A DNA stretch of 64,000 nucleotides from contig JBMNVR010000011.1 in the NCBI GenBank assembly GCA_050946935.1, positions 13,999 through 77,998 of the forward strand, in the 5' to 3' direction. This document shows, one piece after another, positions 18,213 through 26,816 of this stretch (its first letter is position 1; the number at the start of each line of letters is the position of its first letter). The position numbers and the translations under genes are program-made. The notes beneath the pieces were generated by a model. It was not told the origin of the DNA. It was given only the letters and a program-made list of their open reading frames with translations, and did not search any database. Source of the DNA: UQRS01 sp050946935 (GTDB lineage Bacteria; Bacillota; Clostridia; Oscillospirales; Acutalibacteraceae).

Positions 18213-18255
18213 AAAAGAGCGTCCCCCGTATGTACGGGAGATGCTCTTTTGTTTT
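18213..18255 (+). terminator. Terminator of mazF
   Basis: AAAAGAGCGTC pairs with GATGCTCTTTT (one G-U), reinforced by an inner CCCGTA/TACGGG stem, and is followed by a T-rich stretch. Confidence 0.8.
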
Positions 18256-18451
18256 GCCCGGATGATGGGGAGGAGTCAATCTGTTGTGGGGCGGCGCACG
18301 GTTTTTGTGTCCCGGTTCCGGGGACGTCGTTCCAACATCCTCTGCTTCGCCGCGATTTCCACACGCCGGGCGGAACCCCTCTGCCCCCGCCGATGGCAAA
18401 TCTCCAAGGCGACAGAAAAACTCTCTTTCTTTCAAAAAAGCGTGCGCGATT

Positions 18452-18484
18452 TTGACATAATCGGAGCCGGATGGGTCTTATAAT
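18452..18484 (+). promoter_or_regulatory. spoIIG promoter, SigA boxes with 21-bp spacer and overlapping Spo0A-box-like site
   Basis: Perfect TTGACA (18452-18457) and TATAAT (18479-18484) are 21 bp apart, exactly as at spoIIE in this window. TTTGACATA over the -35 has the complement TATGTCAAA, again matching TGTCRAA. Activation by phosphorylated Spo0A is inferred. The 5' leader would be only about 17 nt. Confidence 0.82.
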
Positions 18485-18507
18485 ATCTATATAAGGGTGT
18501 GGTGGTT

Positions 18508-19353
18508 ATGGAAATTTACGCCGATGTGCTGATCTGCCTGAATCTGTTCGTCAATTTTCTTTTGCTGCAGGCGGTCAGGGCCATCACCAAATACCGGGTG
18601 CCGCTCTGGCGGCAGATTCTGGCCGCGGGGGTAGGAGCCGTCTGTTCCCTCTACATATTCGCGCCCGCGCTGCCGGCCGCTGTTGAGCTGCTGGTGCGGC
18701 TGGGTATCTCCTGCCTTGTGATTCTCTGCTTTGCGGGACGGTGCCCGCTTGTCCTGTTTTTGCGGAGTCTGGCGGTGTTTTACGGTGTGTCGTTTGTTTA
18801 TGCCGGGTTGATGTTCGCTCTCTGGCTTCTCTTCCGGCCGGCCGGGATGAGCGTTCATAACGGTGTGGTCTATTTCGCGATTTCCCCCATTGTGCTGGTG
18901 GTTTCCACCATGGTTTGTTATCTTCTGCTGAAGGGGATTAACCGATTTTTTGACGCCTCTCGCAGAGAACGGCTCTGTGAAATCCGGCTTTTTCTCGATG
19001 GGCGCGAGGCGCGGCTGACCGCTCTTGCCGATACCGGCCACGGGCTGCGGGACACCCTTTCCGACGCGCCGGTTGTCATCGTCGGGCGGGAAACGGGCGA
19101 GCGCCTCTTCGGGTGCGAGGCGGTGCTGGCCGCCGCCTCTGGCCGTCCGCCGGAGGCACACGCTCTGCGCTACCGGGTGATTCCCTATCGCAGCGTGGGT
19201 GGCGGCGGTCTGCTGCCGGCCTTCCGGTGCGATAAGATGGAAATCTCGGCCAGAAATAAAATCCGCACGATTGACGGCCCGGTCGTCGCCCTTAATGACC
19301 AGCCGCTGGGCGGCGGGTACGGCGCGATCCTCGACGCCTCGCTGGTCGAATAA
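18508..19353 (+). CDS. spoIIGA: Sigma-E factor processing peptidase SpoIIGA
   Basis: SpoIIGA is the septal aspartic protease that removes the pro-sequence of SigE once SpoIIR signals from the forespore. The product (281 residues from the ATG) has a hydrophobic N-terminal half with about five membrane segments and a C-terminal protease domain with ALADTGHGLRD, whose Asp (about residue 175) is the expected catalytic one. The ATG at 18508 has AAGGGTG nine bases upstream; two in-frame GTG codons at 18499 and 18502 sit too close to that site. It is followed after 24 bp by sigE. Confidence 0.93.
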   Translation: MEIYADVLICLNLFVNFLLLQAVRAITKYRVPLWRQILAAGVGAVCSLYIFAPALPAAVELLVRLGISCLVILCFAGRCPLVLFLRSLAVFYGVSFVYAGLMFALWLLFRPAGMSVHNGVVYFAISPIVLVVSTMVCYLLLKGINRFFDASRRERLCEIRLFLDGREARLTALADTGHGLRDTLSDAPVVIVGRETGERLFGCEAVLAAASGRPPEAHALRYRVIPYRSVGGGGLLPAFRCDKMEISARNKIRTIDGPVVALNDQPLGGGYGAILDASLVE

Positions 19354-19377
19354 CGGAACAAAAGGAGCAAAATCAAG

Positions 19378-20136
19378 ATGAAAACGAAGCTTACCGGCGG
19401 CCTCGCCGTCTTTTGGCATAGATGCGGTCTGCGTCTTTCGGCCGTCCTTTTGCGGATCAAGCTACGGCTTGGGCTGGTCGAGCCGATCCACTACATTAAC
19501 GGGCCGGAGACCCTGCCTGAGCCGCTCACGGCTGAGGAGGAGCGCCGGCTTTTGGAGGATTACTACGACGATAGCGACCGGGTGAAGGAGGCGCTGATCG
19601 TCCACAATCTCCGCTTGGTTGTTTATATTGCGCGAAAATTCGACGCGGCCGGCGCCGGGCTGGAGGATCTGATCTCCATCGGGACGATCGGCCTAATCAA
19701 GGCGGTCGGCACCTTTTGCCCCGGGCGGGGCATCAAGCTGGCAACCTACGCCTCCCGCTGTATCGAAAATGAGATTTTGATGTATCTGCGAAAAACCTCC
19801 TCTTTGAAAAGCGAGATTTCGATTGACGAGCCGCTCAATATTGATTGGGACGGTAACGAGCTGTTGCTTTCCGACATTCTCGGCAGCGACGGGGATGAGA
19901 TCAGCCGCGGCATCGAGCAGGAGGATGAGCGCGGTCTGATTCAGCATATGGTGAGCCGCCTCTCGCCCCGGGAGCGGCAGATTATGCAGATGCGGTTTGG
20001 CCTTGCCGGCTACCGGGAGTATACGCAAAAGGAGGTGGCCGAAAGCCTCGGCATATCCCAAAGCTATATCTCCCGGCTGGAAAAGCGCATCATCCAGCGG
20101 CTGAAAAAGGATATCGAACGGGTTGCGCAGATGTGA
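19378..20136 (+). CDS. sigE: Sporulation RNA polymerase sigma factor SigE (pro-form)
   Basis: SigE directs early mother-cell transcription. The 252-residue product has an amphipathic pro-sequence of roughly 35 residues to be removed by SpoIIGA. Region 2 follows (NLRLVVYIARKFDAAGAGLE, EDLISIGTIGLIKAV, LATYASRCIENEILMYLR), then region 4 (LSPRERQIMQMRFGL, QKEVAESLGISQSYISRLEK). AAAGGAG precedes the ATG. It forms the spoIIG operon with spoIIGA. Confidence 0.97.
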   Translation: MKTKLTGGLAVFWHRCGLRLSAVLLRIKLRLGLVEPIHYINGPETLPEPLTAEEERRLLEDYYDDSDRVKEALIVHNLRLVVYIARKFDAAGAGLEDLISIGTIGLIKAVGTFCPGRGIKLATYASRCIENEILMYLRKTSSLKSEISIDEPLNIDWDGNELLLSDILGSDGDEISRGIEQEDERGLIQHMVSRLSPRERQIMQMRFGLAGYREYTQKEVAESLGISQSYISRLEKRIIQRLKKDIERVAQM

Positions 20137-20165
20137 GCGGCGCGGCCTTCTGCTCTCTTGCCGCA

Positions 20166-20195
20166 TTGACAAAGCCGCCTGCAGGATGGTATCAT
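20166..20195 (+). promoter_or_regulatory. Promoter of the ZIP transporter gene
   Basis: Perfect TTGACA (20166-20171), an 18-bp spacer and TATCAT (20190-20195). Confidence 0.65.
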
Positions 20196-20240
20196 AAATA
20201 TACAAAAAAAGCAGCCGCGGTGTTTCAGGGCGGAAAAGGA

Positions 20241-21041
20241 ATGGATGCGTATATGAAAACAATTTTGTGGGCAGCCGGGGGTACCGGCTTTACCTTTTTG
20301 ATGACGGCGTTGGGTGCCGCCACCGTTTTCTTTTTCAGAGGGAGAATACGCGCCGGAATCCAGCGGATATTTTTGGGTTTCGCGGCCGGCGTGATGATCG
20401 CCGCCTCGATCTGGAGTCTGCTGATCCCCGCGATCGAGGAGGCGCAGGCATCCGGGATACCCGGCCTTGCGCCGGCGGCCGGCGGTTTTGTGCTGGGCGT
20501 GCTTTTTCTGCTCGGACTGAACCATTTGCTGCCCCATCTGCATTTTGAAAGCGGGCCGGAGGGGCCGACCGCCGCGTGGAAGCGGACAACCCTTCTTGTA
20601 CTGGCGGTGACGCTGCACAATATTCCCGAGGGGATGGCGGTCGGCCTCTCTTTCGCGCTGGCCGCCCAGCATGGCAGCGACGCCGTATCCCTTTCGGCGG
20701 CGGCCGCACTGGCGCTGGGCATGGGCATCCAGAATTTTCCGGAGGGGGCGGCCATCTCTCTGCCCATGCGGCAGGAGGGGGTGCCGGCCGGACGCGCCTT
20801 TCTTTATGGCTGTATTTCGGGTGTTGTGGAGCCGATCTTCGGCATTTTGGTGGTACTGGTGGCCGGCACCATCCAACCCCTGATGCCCTGGCTGCTTTCC
20901 TTCGCGGCCGGCTCTATGCTCTATGTCGTGGTGGAGGAGTTGATCCCGGAGGCACATCTCGGCGAGCATTCCGACGCGGGAACACTGGGCGTGATGGCGG
21001 GTTTTCTCGTGATGATGGCGCTGGATGTCGCACTGGGATGA
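20241..21041 (+). CDS. ZIP-family divalent metal transporter
   Basis: The protein of about 266 residues has eight predicted membrane segments. Its metal-site motifs are HNIPEGMAVGLSF in segment 4 and QNFPEGAAISLPM in segment 5, with EELIPEA near the end. It belongs to the GufA/ZupT branch that imports zinc or iron. The start is uncertain between ATG 20241 and ATG 20253; AAAGGA at 20235-20240 fits the latter better. Its own promoter lies just behind sigE, so it is probably not part of the sporulation operon. Confidence 0.9.
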   Translation: MDAYMKTILWAAGGTGFTFLMTALGAATVFFFRGRIRAGIQRIFLGFAAGVMIAASIWSLLIPAIEEAQASGIPGLAPAAGGFVLGVLFLLGLNHLLPHLHFESGPEGPTAAWKRTTLLVLAVTLHNIPEGMAVGLSFALAAQHGSDAVSLSAAAALALGMGIQNFPEGAAISLPMRQEGVPAGRAFLYGCISGVVEPIFGILVVLVAGTIQPLMPWLLSFAAGSMLYVVVEELIPEAHLGEHSDAGTLGVMAGFLVMMALDVALG

Positions 21042-21256
21042 AACATGTGTCTTTGCGTTTGGACGCTCTGAATTGGCGTCGTCGACCAATGGGAGGCCGA
21101 CGTTTCCCGCGTCAAACAGACGCCGCCGAGATCGTCGCCCTCCGGTAACGGGGATCCTGCGGCCGGGTACGGACTGCATAGTATGCAGCAGCGGAAACGT
21201 TTATCGGCGGACAGTAACGCTGAAAGAATAAAAAGGGAAGAATGTAATTTTTTGTA
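21042..21256 (+). other. Intergenic region after the ZIP gene
   Basis: No gene, hairpin with a T run or repeat is apparent in this stretch; the sortase-operon promoter follows at once. Confidence 0.4.
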
Positions 21257-21285
21257 TTGACAAGGTTTGAATTCATGTATATAAT
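21257..21285 (+). promoter_or_regulatory. Fully consensus SigA promoter of the sortase operon
   Basis: Perfect TTGACA (21257-21262), a 17-bp spacer and perfect TATAAT (21280-21285). This is the best match to consensus in the window and predicts strong vegetative expression. Confidence 0.85.
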
Positions 21286-21353
21286 ATTTGCATAAGCTTT
21301 GGATTGAAAACAAGGATTATATGCATAATTTAAATATGGGGGTAAATGGCTTT

Positions 21354-21914
21354 ATGAAAAAGATGGTTGCTTTTTTTGTGGCGGCGGTTTTGGCCGTGAC
21401 AATGGCTTTTTCGGCCGGCGCGGCCGGTCTGTCGGCCAGTGAGCAGAAAATTATGGACGCTTTGACGGAAGGAATTCAGACTGCGGTTACCACGGTACAT
21501 GTTCCGGATCATTATATTGATCAGGCTCGTAATTTCCTGCTGTCGGACGATTCGATCGACGAGGCCAAAGCTGAGCAGATTCTGGCCAAGATCAACGAGG
21601 CCAAGGCGCTTGCCAAAACGCTGAAGGTTGCCAAGCGGGAGGATATTTCCATCGCCGACCGCAACAAGATCATCACTCTGGCGTCTGAGGCGGCGGCTAT
21701 TGCCGGTTGCACCCTGACGGTCACTGATCCTGATATTGTTACCATTACCAAAAACGGTGTTACGTATTTTTATGGTACCATCGACCTGAAGGCGGATAAT
21801 CCGATTAAGCAGACCGACGCTGAGTCGGCCGCGGCTGCCGTTGCTGTGACGGTCGCAGTGGTTTGCGTGTTGGGTGCGACACTGGTTCTTTCCCGCAAGG
21901 CTTCTGCGAAATAA
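21354..21914 (+). CDS. Secreted helical protein with C-terminal membrane anchor, candidate sortase substrate
   Basis: The 186-residue product has a Sec signal peptide (residues 1-24, cleavage near AGA-AGL), an extracellular domain of about 125 residues, and a C-terminal hydrophobic segment (about 159-180) ending in the basic tail SRKASAK. This is the layout of a sortase sorting signal, but there is no LPxTG; the residues just before the helix are NPIKQTDAES (149-158). The sortase gene starts 28 bp downstream. The start is the ATG at 21354 behind GGGGG; the upstream in-frame starts at 21288 and 21336 lack a good site. I do not recognise the extracellular domain. Confidence 0.75.
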   Translation: MKKMVAFFVAAVLAVTMAFSAGAAGLSASEQKIMDALTEGIQTAVTTVHVPDHYIDQARNFLLSDDSIDEAKAEQILAKINEAKALAKTLKVAKREDISIADRNKIITLASEAAAIAGCTLTVTDPDIVTITKNGVTYFYGTIDLKADNPIKQTDAESAAAAVAVTVAVVCVLGATLVLSRKASAK

Positions 21915-21941
21915 TTTCAAACGGAATTTGGGTTTTGATTC

Positions 21942-22628
21942 ATGATTTCTTACTCACGGAAGCGTAAATCGTCGTTTGAGCTATTGGCATTCTTCGGGGT
22001 GCCAATAGCTTTTCTTGTAATCATTTATTTGATTGCTTATATCGTCGGCAATCCGATCATCGTCCCGTTGCAAGCCATTGCTTCCATGGTTGTGCAGGAG
22101 GACTCTCCAAACTTTGCCGCCGGGACAGAAAATGAGTATCTCACCGGCTTGGTGACCAAACCGGGCGCCGAGCATATTAAGGCGAGCGGCATCACTCTGC
22201 CGAAATATGGGGAGAAGTATGCCCACATCTCGATCGAAGGAACCGATGTCAACTGTGATGTTGCCCTCGGCGACAGCAATGAAATTCTGCGGTACAGCGC
22301 CGGGCAGTATCTCGGCAGTTCTTATCCGGGATTTGGCGGTTCCATTTTAATGGCGGCACATAAGACGACCCATTTTATGGATTTAAAAAGCGTACAGATC
22401 GGCAGCGTGATTACGGTAAGCACGACCTGGGGACTGTATACCTATACGGTGGAGGATATTCGGATTTTGAATCCTGCCGATTATCGGCAGATGTATGATC
22501 CCGATGCGACGGAGGAAAATTTGGTGCTTTACACCTGCTATCCGTTTAATATGCTCGGCTTTTCCAAGCAACGCTATTTTGTAAAAGCCGCTTACACCTC
22601 CGGTCCGATTGTGGACATTTATGAGTAA
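21942..22628 (+). CDS. Class D-type sortase
   Basis: The 228-residue product has an N-terminal membrane anchor (about 15-35) and a sortase beta-barrel. The catalytic residues are His140 in AAHKTTHF, Cys199 in LYTCYPF and Arg211 in SKQRYFV. The TCYPF sequence after the Cys is typical of class D rather than class A, B or C. It would join a cell-wall nucleophile to a substrate; the adjacent anchored protein is the obvious candidate. The ribosome site is weak (GGAATTTGGG). Confidence 0.9.
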   Translation: MISYSRKRKSSFELLAFFGVPIAFLVIIYLIAYIVGNPIIVPLQAIASMVVQEDSPNFAAGTENEYLTGLVTKPGAEHIKASGITLPKYGEKYAHISIEGTDVNCDVALGDSNEILRYSAGQYLGSSYPGFGGSILMAAHKTTHFMDLKSVQIGSVITVSTTWGLYTYTVEDIRILNPADYRQMYDPDATEENLVLYTCYPFNMLGFSKQRYFVKAAYTSGPIVDIYE

Positions 22629-22726
22629 GTGGATTTTATGTGATAACACAAACGCGGCCGCTTCCCAGCGCGGGAGGGCCGCGATATTCTTGTACGCTGA
22701 TTGGCAAAAGAAAGGAAGTTGCACTT

Positions 22727-23563
22727 TTGAAACCGGGACAGCCTTCAAAACTGAAGAGCGTATTGGACTATCTGCTGTCGTTTTTTATTGCGTTGACGCT
22801 TTTTGTGACGGCGGCTTGCCTGTTGTTAGCGGTTACGGTCTGCAATCCGGCCTATATGCGTTTTGCCCTGAATCGGTCGGGATATCACCAGCTTAACGCA
22901 CAGGAACTGACGGCCGACCTTAGCTATATAGCTGAGCCGATCGGCATCGATCCTTCGTTGATTAATGAGCTGTTTGACCGGGGCGAGATAGCGGAGAATG
23001 TTGAAAAATCTATCGAGGCTGCCTATTCCGCTACCCCCTTCACACCGGACAGTTCGGCTTTTATCGGCCGGATTTACAACACCATCTCTCTCTATGCGAC
23101 CGAGAATGGTTTGGAGATTGATGAGGAGAATTTCCAACATGTTTCCGATCTTTGCGGCGAGCTGTATACCCAGCACTCGACCATCAGTTACATCGGCAGT
23201 CTGGGGCATTACGCCGCTTCTGTTCGGCTGCCGCTGTTGATTATTTCGGGGGTTGGGGCGCTGGTATTGACGCTTTTGATTATACGATTGTACAGGATGC
23301 ATCTGCGCCGATATGTCAGCATGCGGTTTTTGATTTTCGGTCTCAGCGGCGCGGGTTTGGCGGTGCTTATTTTTCCGCTGTTTGCCATTTTGAGCGGCAT
23401 GGTCTCTCGCGTGTCGATTGGAACCGAATCACTGTACTATCTTTTTACCACCTATGTGGATTATCTGTTGCAGATTTTTGTGTTCTCGGGCCTTGTGCTG
23501 ATTCTGGCCGCGCTGATCTGTGGCTTTTTCTATTACAAACTGAAAAAGGCGTTTTACAACTGA
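22727..23563 (+). CDS. Four-helix membrane protein of the sortase operon, function unknown
   Basis: This product of about 278 residues has one N-terminal membrane segment, an extracellular region (about 45-170) and three C-terminal segments. The start is taken as the TTG at 22727, ten bases after AAAGGAAG; the frame is open upstream but without a ribosome site. Together with the secreted protein and sortase it forms a three-gene operon closed by the terminator at 23587. The extracellular part (SYIAEPIGIDPSLINELF) faintly recalls DUF1461-type integral membrane proteins, which is not enough for a call. Confidence 0.75.
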   Translation: MKPGQPSKLKSVLDYLLSFFIALTLFVTAACLLLAVTVCNPAYMRFALNRSGYHQLNAQELTADLSYIAEPIGIDPSLINELFDRGEIAENVEKSIEAAYSATPFTPDSSAFIGRIYNTISLYATENGLEIDEENFQHVSDLCGELYTQHSTISYIGSLGHYAASVRLPLLIISGVGALVLTLLIIRLYRMHLRRYVSMRFLIFGLSGAGLAVLIFPLFAILSGMVSRVSIGTESLYYLFTTYVDYLLQIFVFSGLVLILAALICGFFYYKLKKAFYN

Positions 23564-23586
23564 TTTGGTTCGCCTTATCCAAAAAC

Positions 23587-23624
23587 AAACCCGACCGCCC
23601 GGATTATCCGGATGGTCGGGTTTT
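23587..23624. terminator. Bidirectional terminator between sortase and glycosidase operons
   Basis: AAACCCGACC and GGTCGGGTTTT bracket an inner CCGG stem. T runs flank both sides, so it can serve both convergent operons. Confidence 0.85.
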
Positions 23625-23638
23625 GATTGTTTCGCCGT

Positions 23639-25708
23639 CTACCGCACGGTCACGGCGGCGAGAACTTCTCTTCCGCTGTCGGCCAGGCGGCCGGAAACCG
23701 TGTATTCTCCCGCTTCGGCGGCGGGAATCGCGCTCTCCCCCGGCCAGCGGACAAAGACCGGGAGGCGACCGCCGCCCGGCAGCGCCGCTTCGATGATCGG
23801 GGGCAGCACGGGCGGCTGTCCTGCGGCCGTTTCCACCCGGATGTCGGGCAGAGACACCTCTTTAAGCATGTGTTTCGGTATGTGGATGAGAGCCGGCCGG
23901 CCGAGGTCGATCCGGACGCCGTTTTGCAGGTAGGTGAACTCGATCAGCGTGCTCGCCCCGAAGGAGGAGGGGGTCACCCCTTGCGGACGGTAGAGATCAG
24001 GACGGCATTCCTCTGAAAACTCGCCCGACAGGAGGACGTTGCGGATGGCTGCGGCCGTAAAAACCTCCCACTTCCCGGCGAGACGGGAGTCGTCGAGCGA
24101 CCGCTCGTAGAGTCCGTAAGCCACGTTGCAACCATCCCCGAATTTATAAAAATCAAATCCGGTGAGATCCGCTTCCGCATCATACAGATCGAGGAAATGT
24201 GCGATCATCCGATCGGCGAGGTCGTTGGGCAGATCGGCGTACAGGGCGGGGCAGATGTAATTTTCAACGTCGGTTGTCCGGTCGCCGAAATAGTGGGTAT
24301 GGTGCGCGGGAAAGCAGGAGTTGTAGATTTTTGCGGGAGAATCTCCTTTATCGGGGGTGAAGAACCAGCCGCGCGCCGATTCTCCCATCTCCAGCCGGAG
24401 GCGGCGCCAGAGAGCGATGTCCTCCCGCTTACCCAGGACGGCGCAGATCTGCATGGCGTAGCGGGTGTCGCTGAACCACTGGGTTACAAAGGAAAAATCC
24501 TTCTCGTCCGGGTAATCATGATCGAAGAAGATCCAGCGGGGATTTTCCGCCCGCCAGAGGAGGTAATGCCGCACCCGCTCATAGAGCGCGGCCAGCCGGT
24601 CTTTGTCCGGGAGATTGCAGTAGCAGTTCCAGAGCATGTGCGCTTTTTGGGAGGGAAGGCATTCTCCCTCAAGCTGCCCGTCGTTGCCGATTGCCTCTAA
24701 AAAACCGGCGGCCGCGTCGAAGGCGAGCGCGGGTTCGAGCAGGGCCAGCTCTTCAATGCAGAACATTGACTCCCAGGCACAGCTATTGGGTGCGTCGGGC
24801 GACCCGTTGGGCCAGAGCGACGCCTTGCCCAGGGTGACCTGATGGCGCGTGTAGCCGGTCTCGGGCGTTGGTTCCAAAATATTTTGGTACAGAAAGGTCC
24901 ATGCGGCGTAAAAGGCGCGCCGATGCGCCTCGGGCGTGACACCTTTATGATTGAGGCCGGCGCCGATTCCCCAGCGGGTCGGGGCGGGAATATTCCCGAG
25001 CTTGCGGTCCCAGAAGGCTTTGACCGCCGCCAGCGCCTGCGCGGCGCCCGGTATGTCTTCCTCCGACGGAAGAGACTCTCCCACCATTCGAAGCGTGAAG
25101 CAAGCGACAACCTCGCTTTCTCCCGCGGGTAAAGCAAGGCTGGCCTCCCAGCCTGCGGCGGTGATCTTTGGCCGGATGCCGCGGCCGTTTTGCCGCAGGG
25201 TGAGCAGAAACCGGCAGTCTCCTTCATCCAGCAGCAGGCCGTCAGAGCAGGAGATCGCCTTTCCCGTCCCGTTCAGGCGGAGATGGGTTGTTGCCTCGCA
25301 GCAAATCAGAAAACGGCGGATCAGCCGATTCCTGTCGGCAAAAAAATCCTCGGTAACGAGTCGGGCTTTCGAAAACTTGGCCGCGGTGGTCAGCTTGTAG
25401 GGAAACCAGGCGGTGCGAAGATTTGCGGCCTCAAGCTTTTCTTCGTCCCGGGAAAGCCCGGCCTGCAGCAGGGTATCCCGCTCCCGTATGCCGCCGACCA
25501 GCAGCCCCAGACGCAGCGTAAATTCCGGATCGGCCGCCGGTCGGTCGCCGGGGTTCAGAACCATCCGACTTTCGGGAAAGCTGTGCCAGCGCCACTGTCC
25601 TTCGCCGCCGTGGCGCAGACTGTCGCAGTCAAAATCCGTCTGACCGCCCATCTCCACTTCGCCAAGGCGCAGCGGCGCATATTGTTTTGCAGAGTCGATT
25701 GTAATCAT
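23639..25708 (-). CDS. Glycoside hydrolase with (alpha/alpha)6-barrel domain, GH63/GH37-like
   Basis: The cytoplasmic protein of 689 residues has an N-terminal beta-rich domain (about 1-240) and a helical-barrel catalytic domain (about 250-600) with WPNGSPDAPNSCAWESMF, GECLPSQKAHMLWNCY and FFDHDYPDEKDFSFVTQW. This pattern recalls the trehalase/GH63 (mannosylglycerate hydrolase-like) clan; substrate is not deducible. There is no signal peptide, so it acts on imported sugar. The ATG overlaps the lacI stop (ATGA) and has GGAGG inside lacI, so translation is coupled. It is last in the operon GH130-lacI-GH. Confidence 0.75.
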   Translation of the reverse strand: MITIDSAKQYAPLRLGEVEMGGQTDFDCDSLRHGGEGQWRWHSFPESRMVLNPGDRPAADPEFTLRLGLLVGGIRERDTLLQAGLSRDEEKLEAANLRTAWFPYKLTTAAKFSKARLVTEDFFADRNRLIRRFLICCEATTHLRLNGTGKAISCSDGLLLDEGDCRFLLTLRQNGRGIRPKITAAGWEASLALPAGESEVVACFTLRMVGESLPSEEDIPGAAQALAAVKAFWDRKLGNIPAPTRWGIGAGLNHKGVTPEAHRRAFYAAWTFLYQNILEPTPETGYTRHQVTLGKASLWPNGSPDAPNSCAWESMFCIEELALLEPALAFDAAAGFLEAIGNDGQLEGECLPSQKAHMLWNCYCNLPDKDRLAALYERVRHYLLWRAENPRWIFFDHDYPDEKDFSFVTQWFSDTRYAMQICAVLGKREDIALWRRLRLEMGESARGWFFTPDKGDSPAKIYNSCFPAHHTHYFGDRTTDVENYICPALYADLPNDLADRMIAHFLDLYDAEADLTGFDFYKFGDGCNVAYGLYERSLDDSRLAGKWEVFTAAAIRNVLLSGEFSEECRPDLYRPQGVTPSSFGASTLIEFTYLQNGVRIDLGRPALIHIPKHMLKEVSLPDIRVETAAGQPPVLPPIIEAALPGGGRLPVFVRWPGESAIPAAEAGEYTVSGRLADSGREVLAAVTVR

Positions 25709-26763
25709 ACCGTTTCCTCCGTTTGGTGCTGCGCTTTTTGTTTGACCGACTGGCGTTCGATCAATTCGACGCTTAGCACGGTGTTTTCGGGCGGCGCCTC
25801 CCGATGGGAGAGACGGTAGCGAATCCGCTGCACCGCCCGGCGTCCCATGGCTTCCTTATCTACCTTGAGCGTCGTGATCTTGGGGCTGACCTTACGGCAG
25901 ATGTCGATGTTGTCGAACCCGATGATCGAAATATCCTCCGGCACGCGGAGGCCGAGTGCCTGCAGCGACATGAGCAGGGCGATGGCGGCCTTGTCGTTTG
26001 AGCAGACAAAGGCTTCGGGCAGTTCTTTGGCTGCTTTCAGATGGGCGATAATTCCGGCGTTGTCGTTGCTCAAAATCCAGCGTTCGACGTCCCGGGTGAT
26101 TGAATACCGCGCGGCATAAGCCGCAATCCCCTCTCTCCCGACGAGGCCACGGGTCTGCACTGCCTCCTGAAAGCCGAAAAAGCGTTCCTTGATGCTGAGG
26201 GAATAGTCGAGGTCGCCGAAATAGCCAATTTTCCGAAAACCCTGATCGGCCAGATAGCTGGTCGCGACAAAGCCGCCCAGCTTGTTATCGGTGAGGATGC
26301 TGTCTACCCGATTGCGCAGGGAGGCATGATCGACCAACACCAGCGGAAGGTTGTATTCCCGCAGCCGTTCAATGTTTCTGTCGGCAATTTTGCCGATTAC
26401 AATCACGCCTGAAACCCGGTGTTCTTCAACCGCGCCGGGCACGGCGAACAGCTCGTCGTCGAAGAAACTCATCAGGGTGTCAAAGCCGCTTTTTTGCGCC
26501 TCCTCCGTCAGGGCGTAGAGCACCTTGCCGTAAAAATTCATGTCGGTTGAATAGATACGCTGCATCATCACGCAAAGATTGGTGCTGCTGAAAGTATGGA
26601 CATACTTCTCCTTTTTGCTGAGATAGCCCATCGCGTCGGCCGTGCGCAGAATCTTCATGCGCATTTCGTCGCTGACCCCCACCTTGTTGTTGAGGGCCAG
26701 GGAAACGGCATTGATCGAAATTCCGAGTTTTTCGGCAATATCGCGCATGGTTGTTTTCATCAT
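25705..26763 (-). CDS. LacI-family transcriptional regulator
   Basis: The 352-residue product has an N-terminal helix-turn-helix and hinge (MRDIAEKLGISINAVSLALN, about residues 5-60) and a periplasmic-binding-protein-like effector domain (CVMMQRIYSTDMNFYGKVLY, GFVATSYLADQGFRKIGYFG, DISIIGFDNIDICRKVSP). It probably represses its own operon until a sugar is bound. It lies between the GH130 and GH63-like genes. The first two codons are both ATG (26763, 26760). Confidence 0.93.
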   Translation of the reverse strand: MMKTTMRDIAEKLGISINAVSLALNNKVGVSDEMRMKILRTADAMGYLSKKEKYVHTFSSTNLCVMMQRIYSTDMNFYGKVLYALTEEAQKSGFDTLMSFFDDELFAVPGAVEEHRVSGVIVIGKIADRNIERLREYNLPLVLVDHASLRNRVDSILTDNKLGGFVATSYLADQGFRKIGYFGDLDYSLSIKERFFGFQEAVQTRGLVGREGIAAYAARYSITRDVERWILSNDNAGIIAHLKAAKELPEAFVCSNDKAAIALLMSLQALGLRVPEDISIIGFDNIDICRKVSPKITTLKVDKEAMGRRAVQRIRYRLSHREAPPENTVLSVELIERQSVKQKAQHQTEETV

Positions 26764-26816
26764 ATCACCCCGTTTGATTTTGTGATGGCGGGCTTCGGAA
26801 CAACAAAAAGCAAGTT

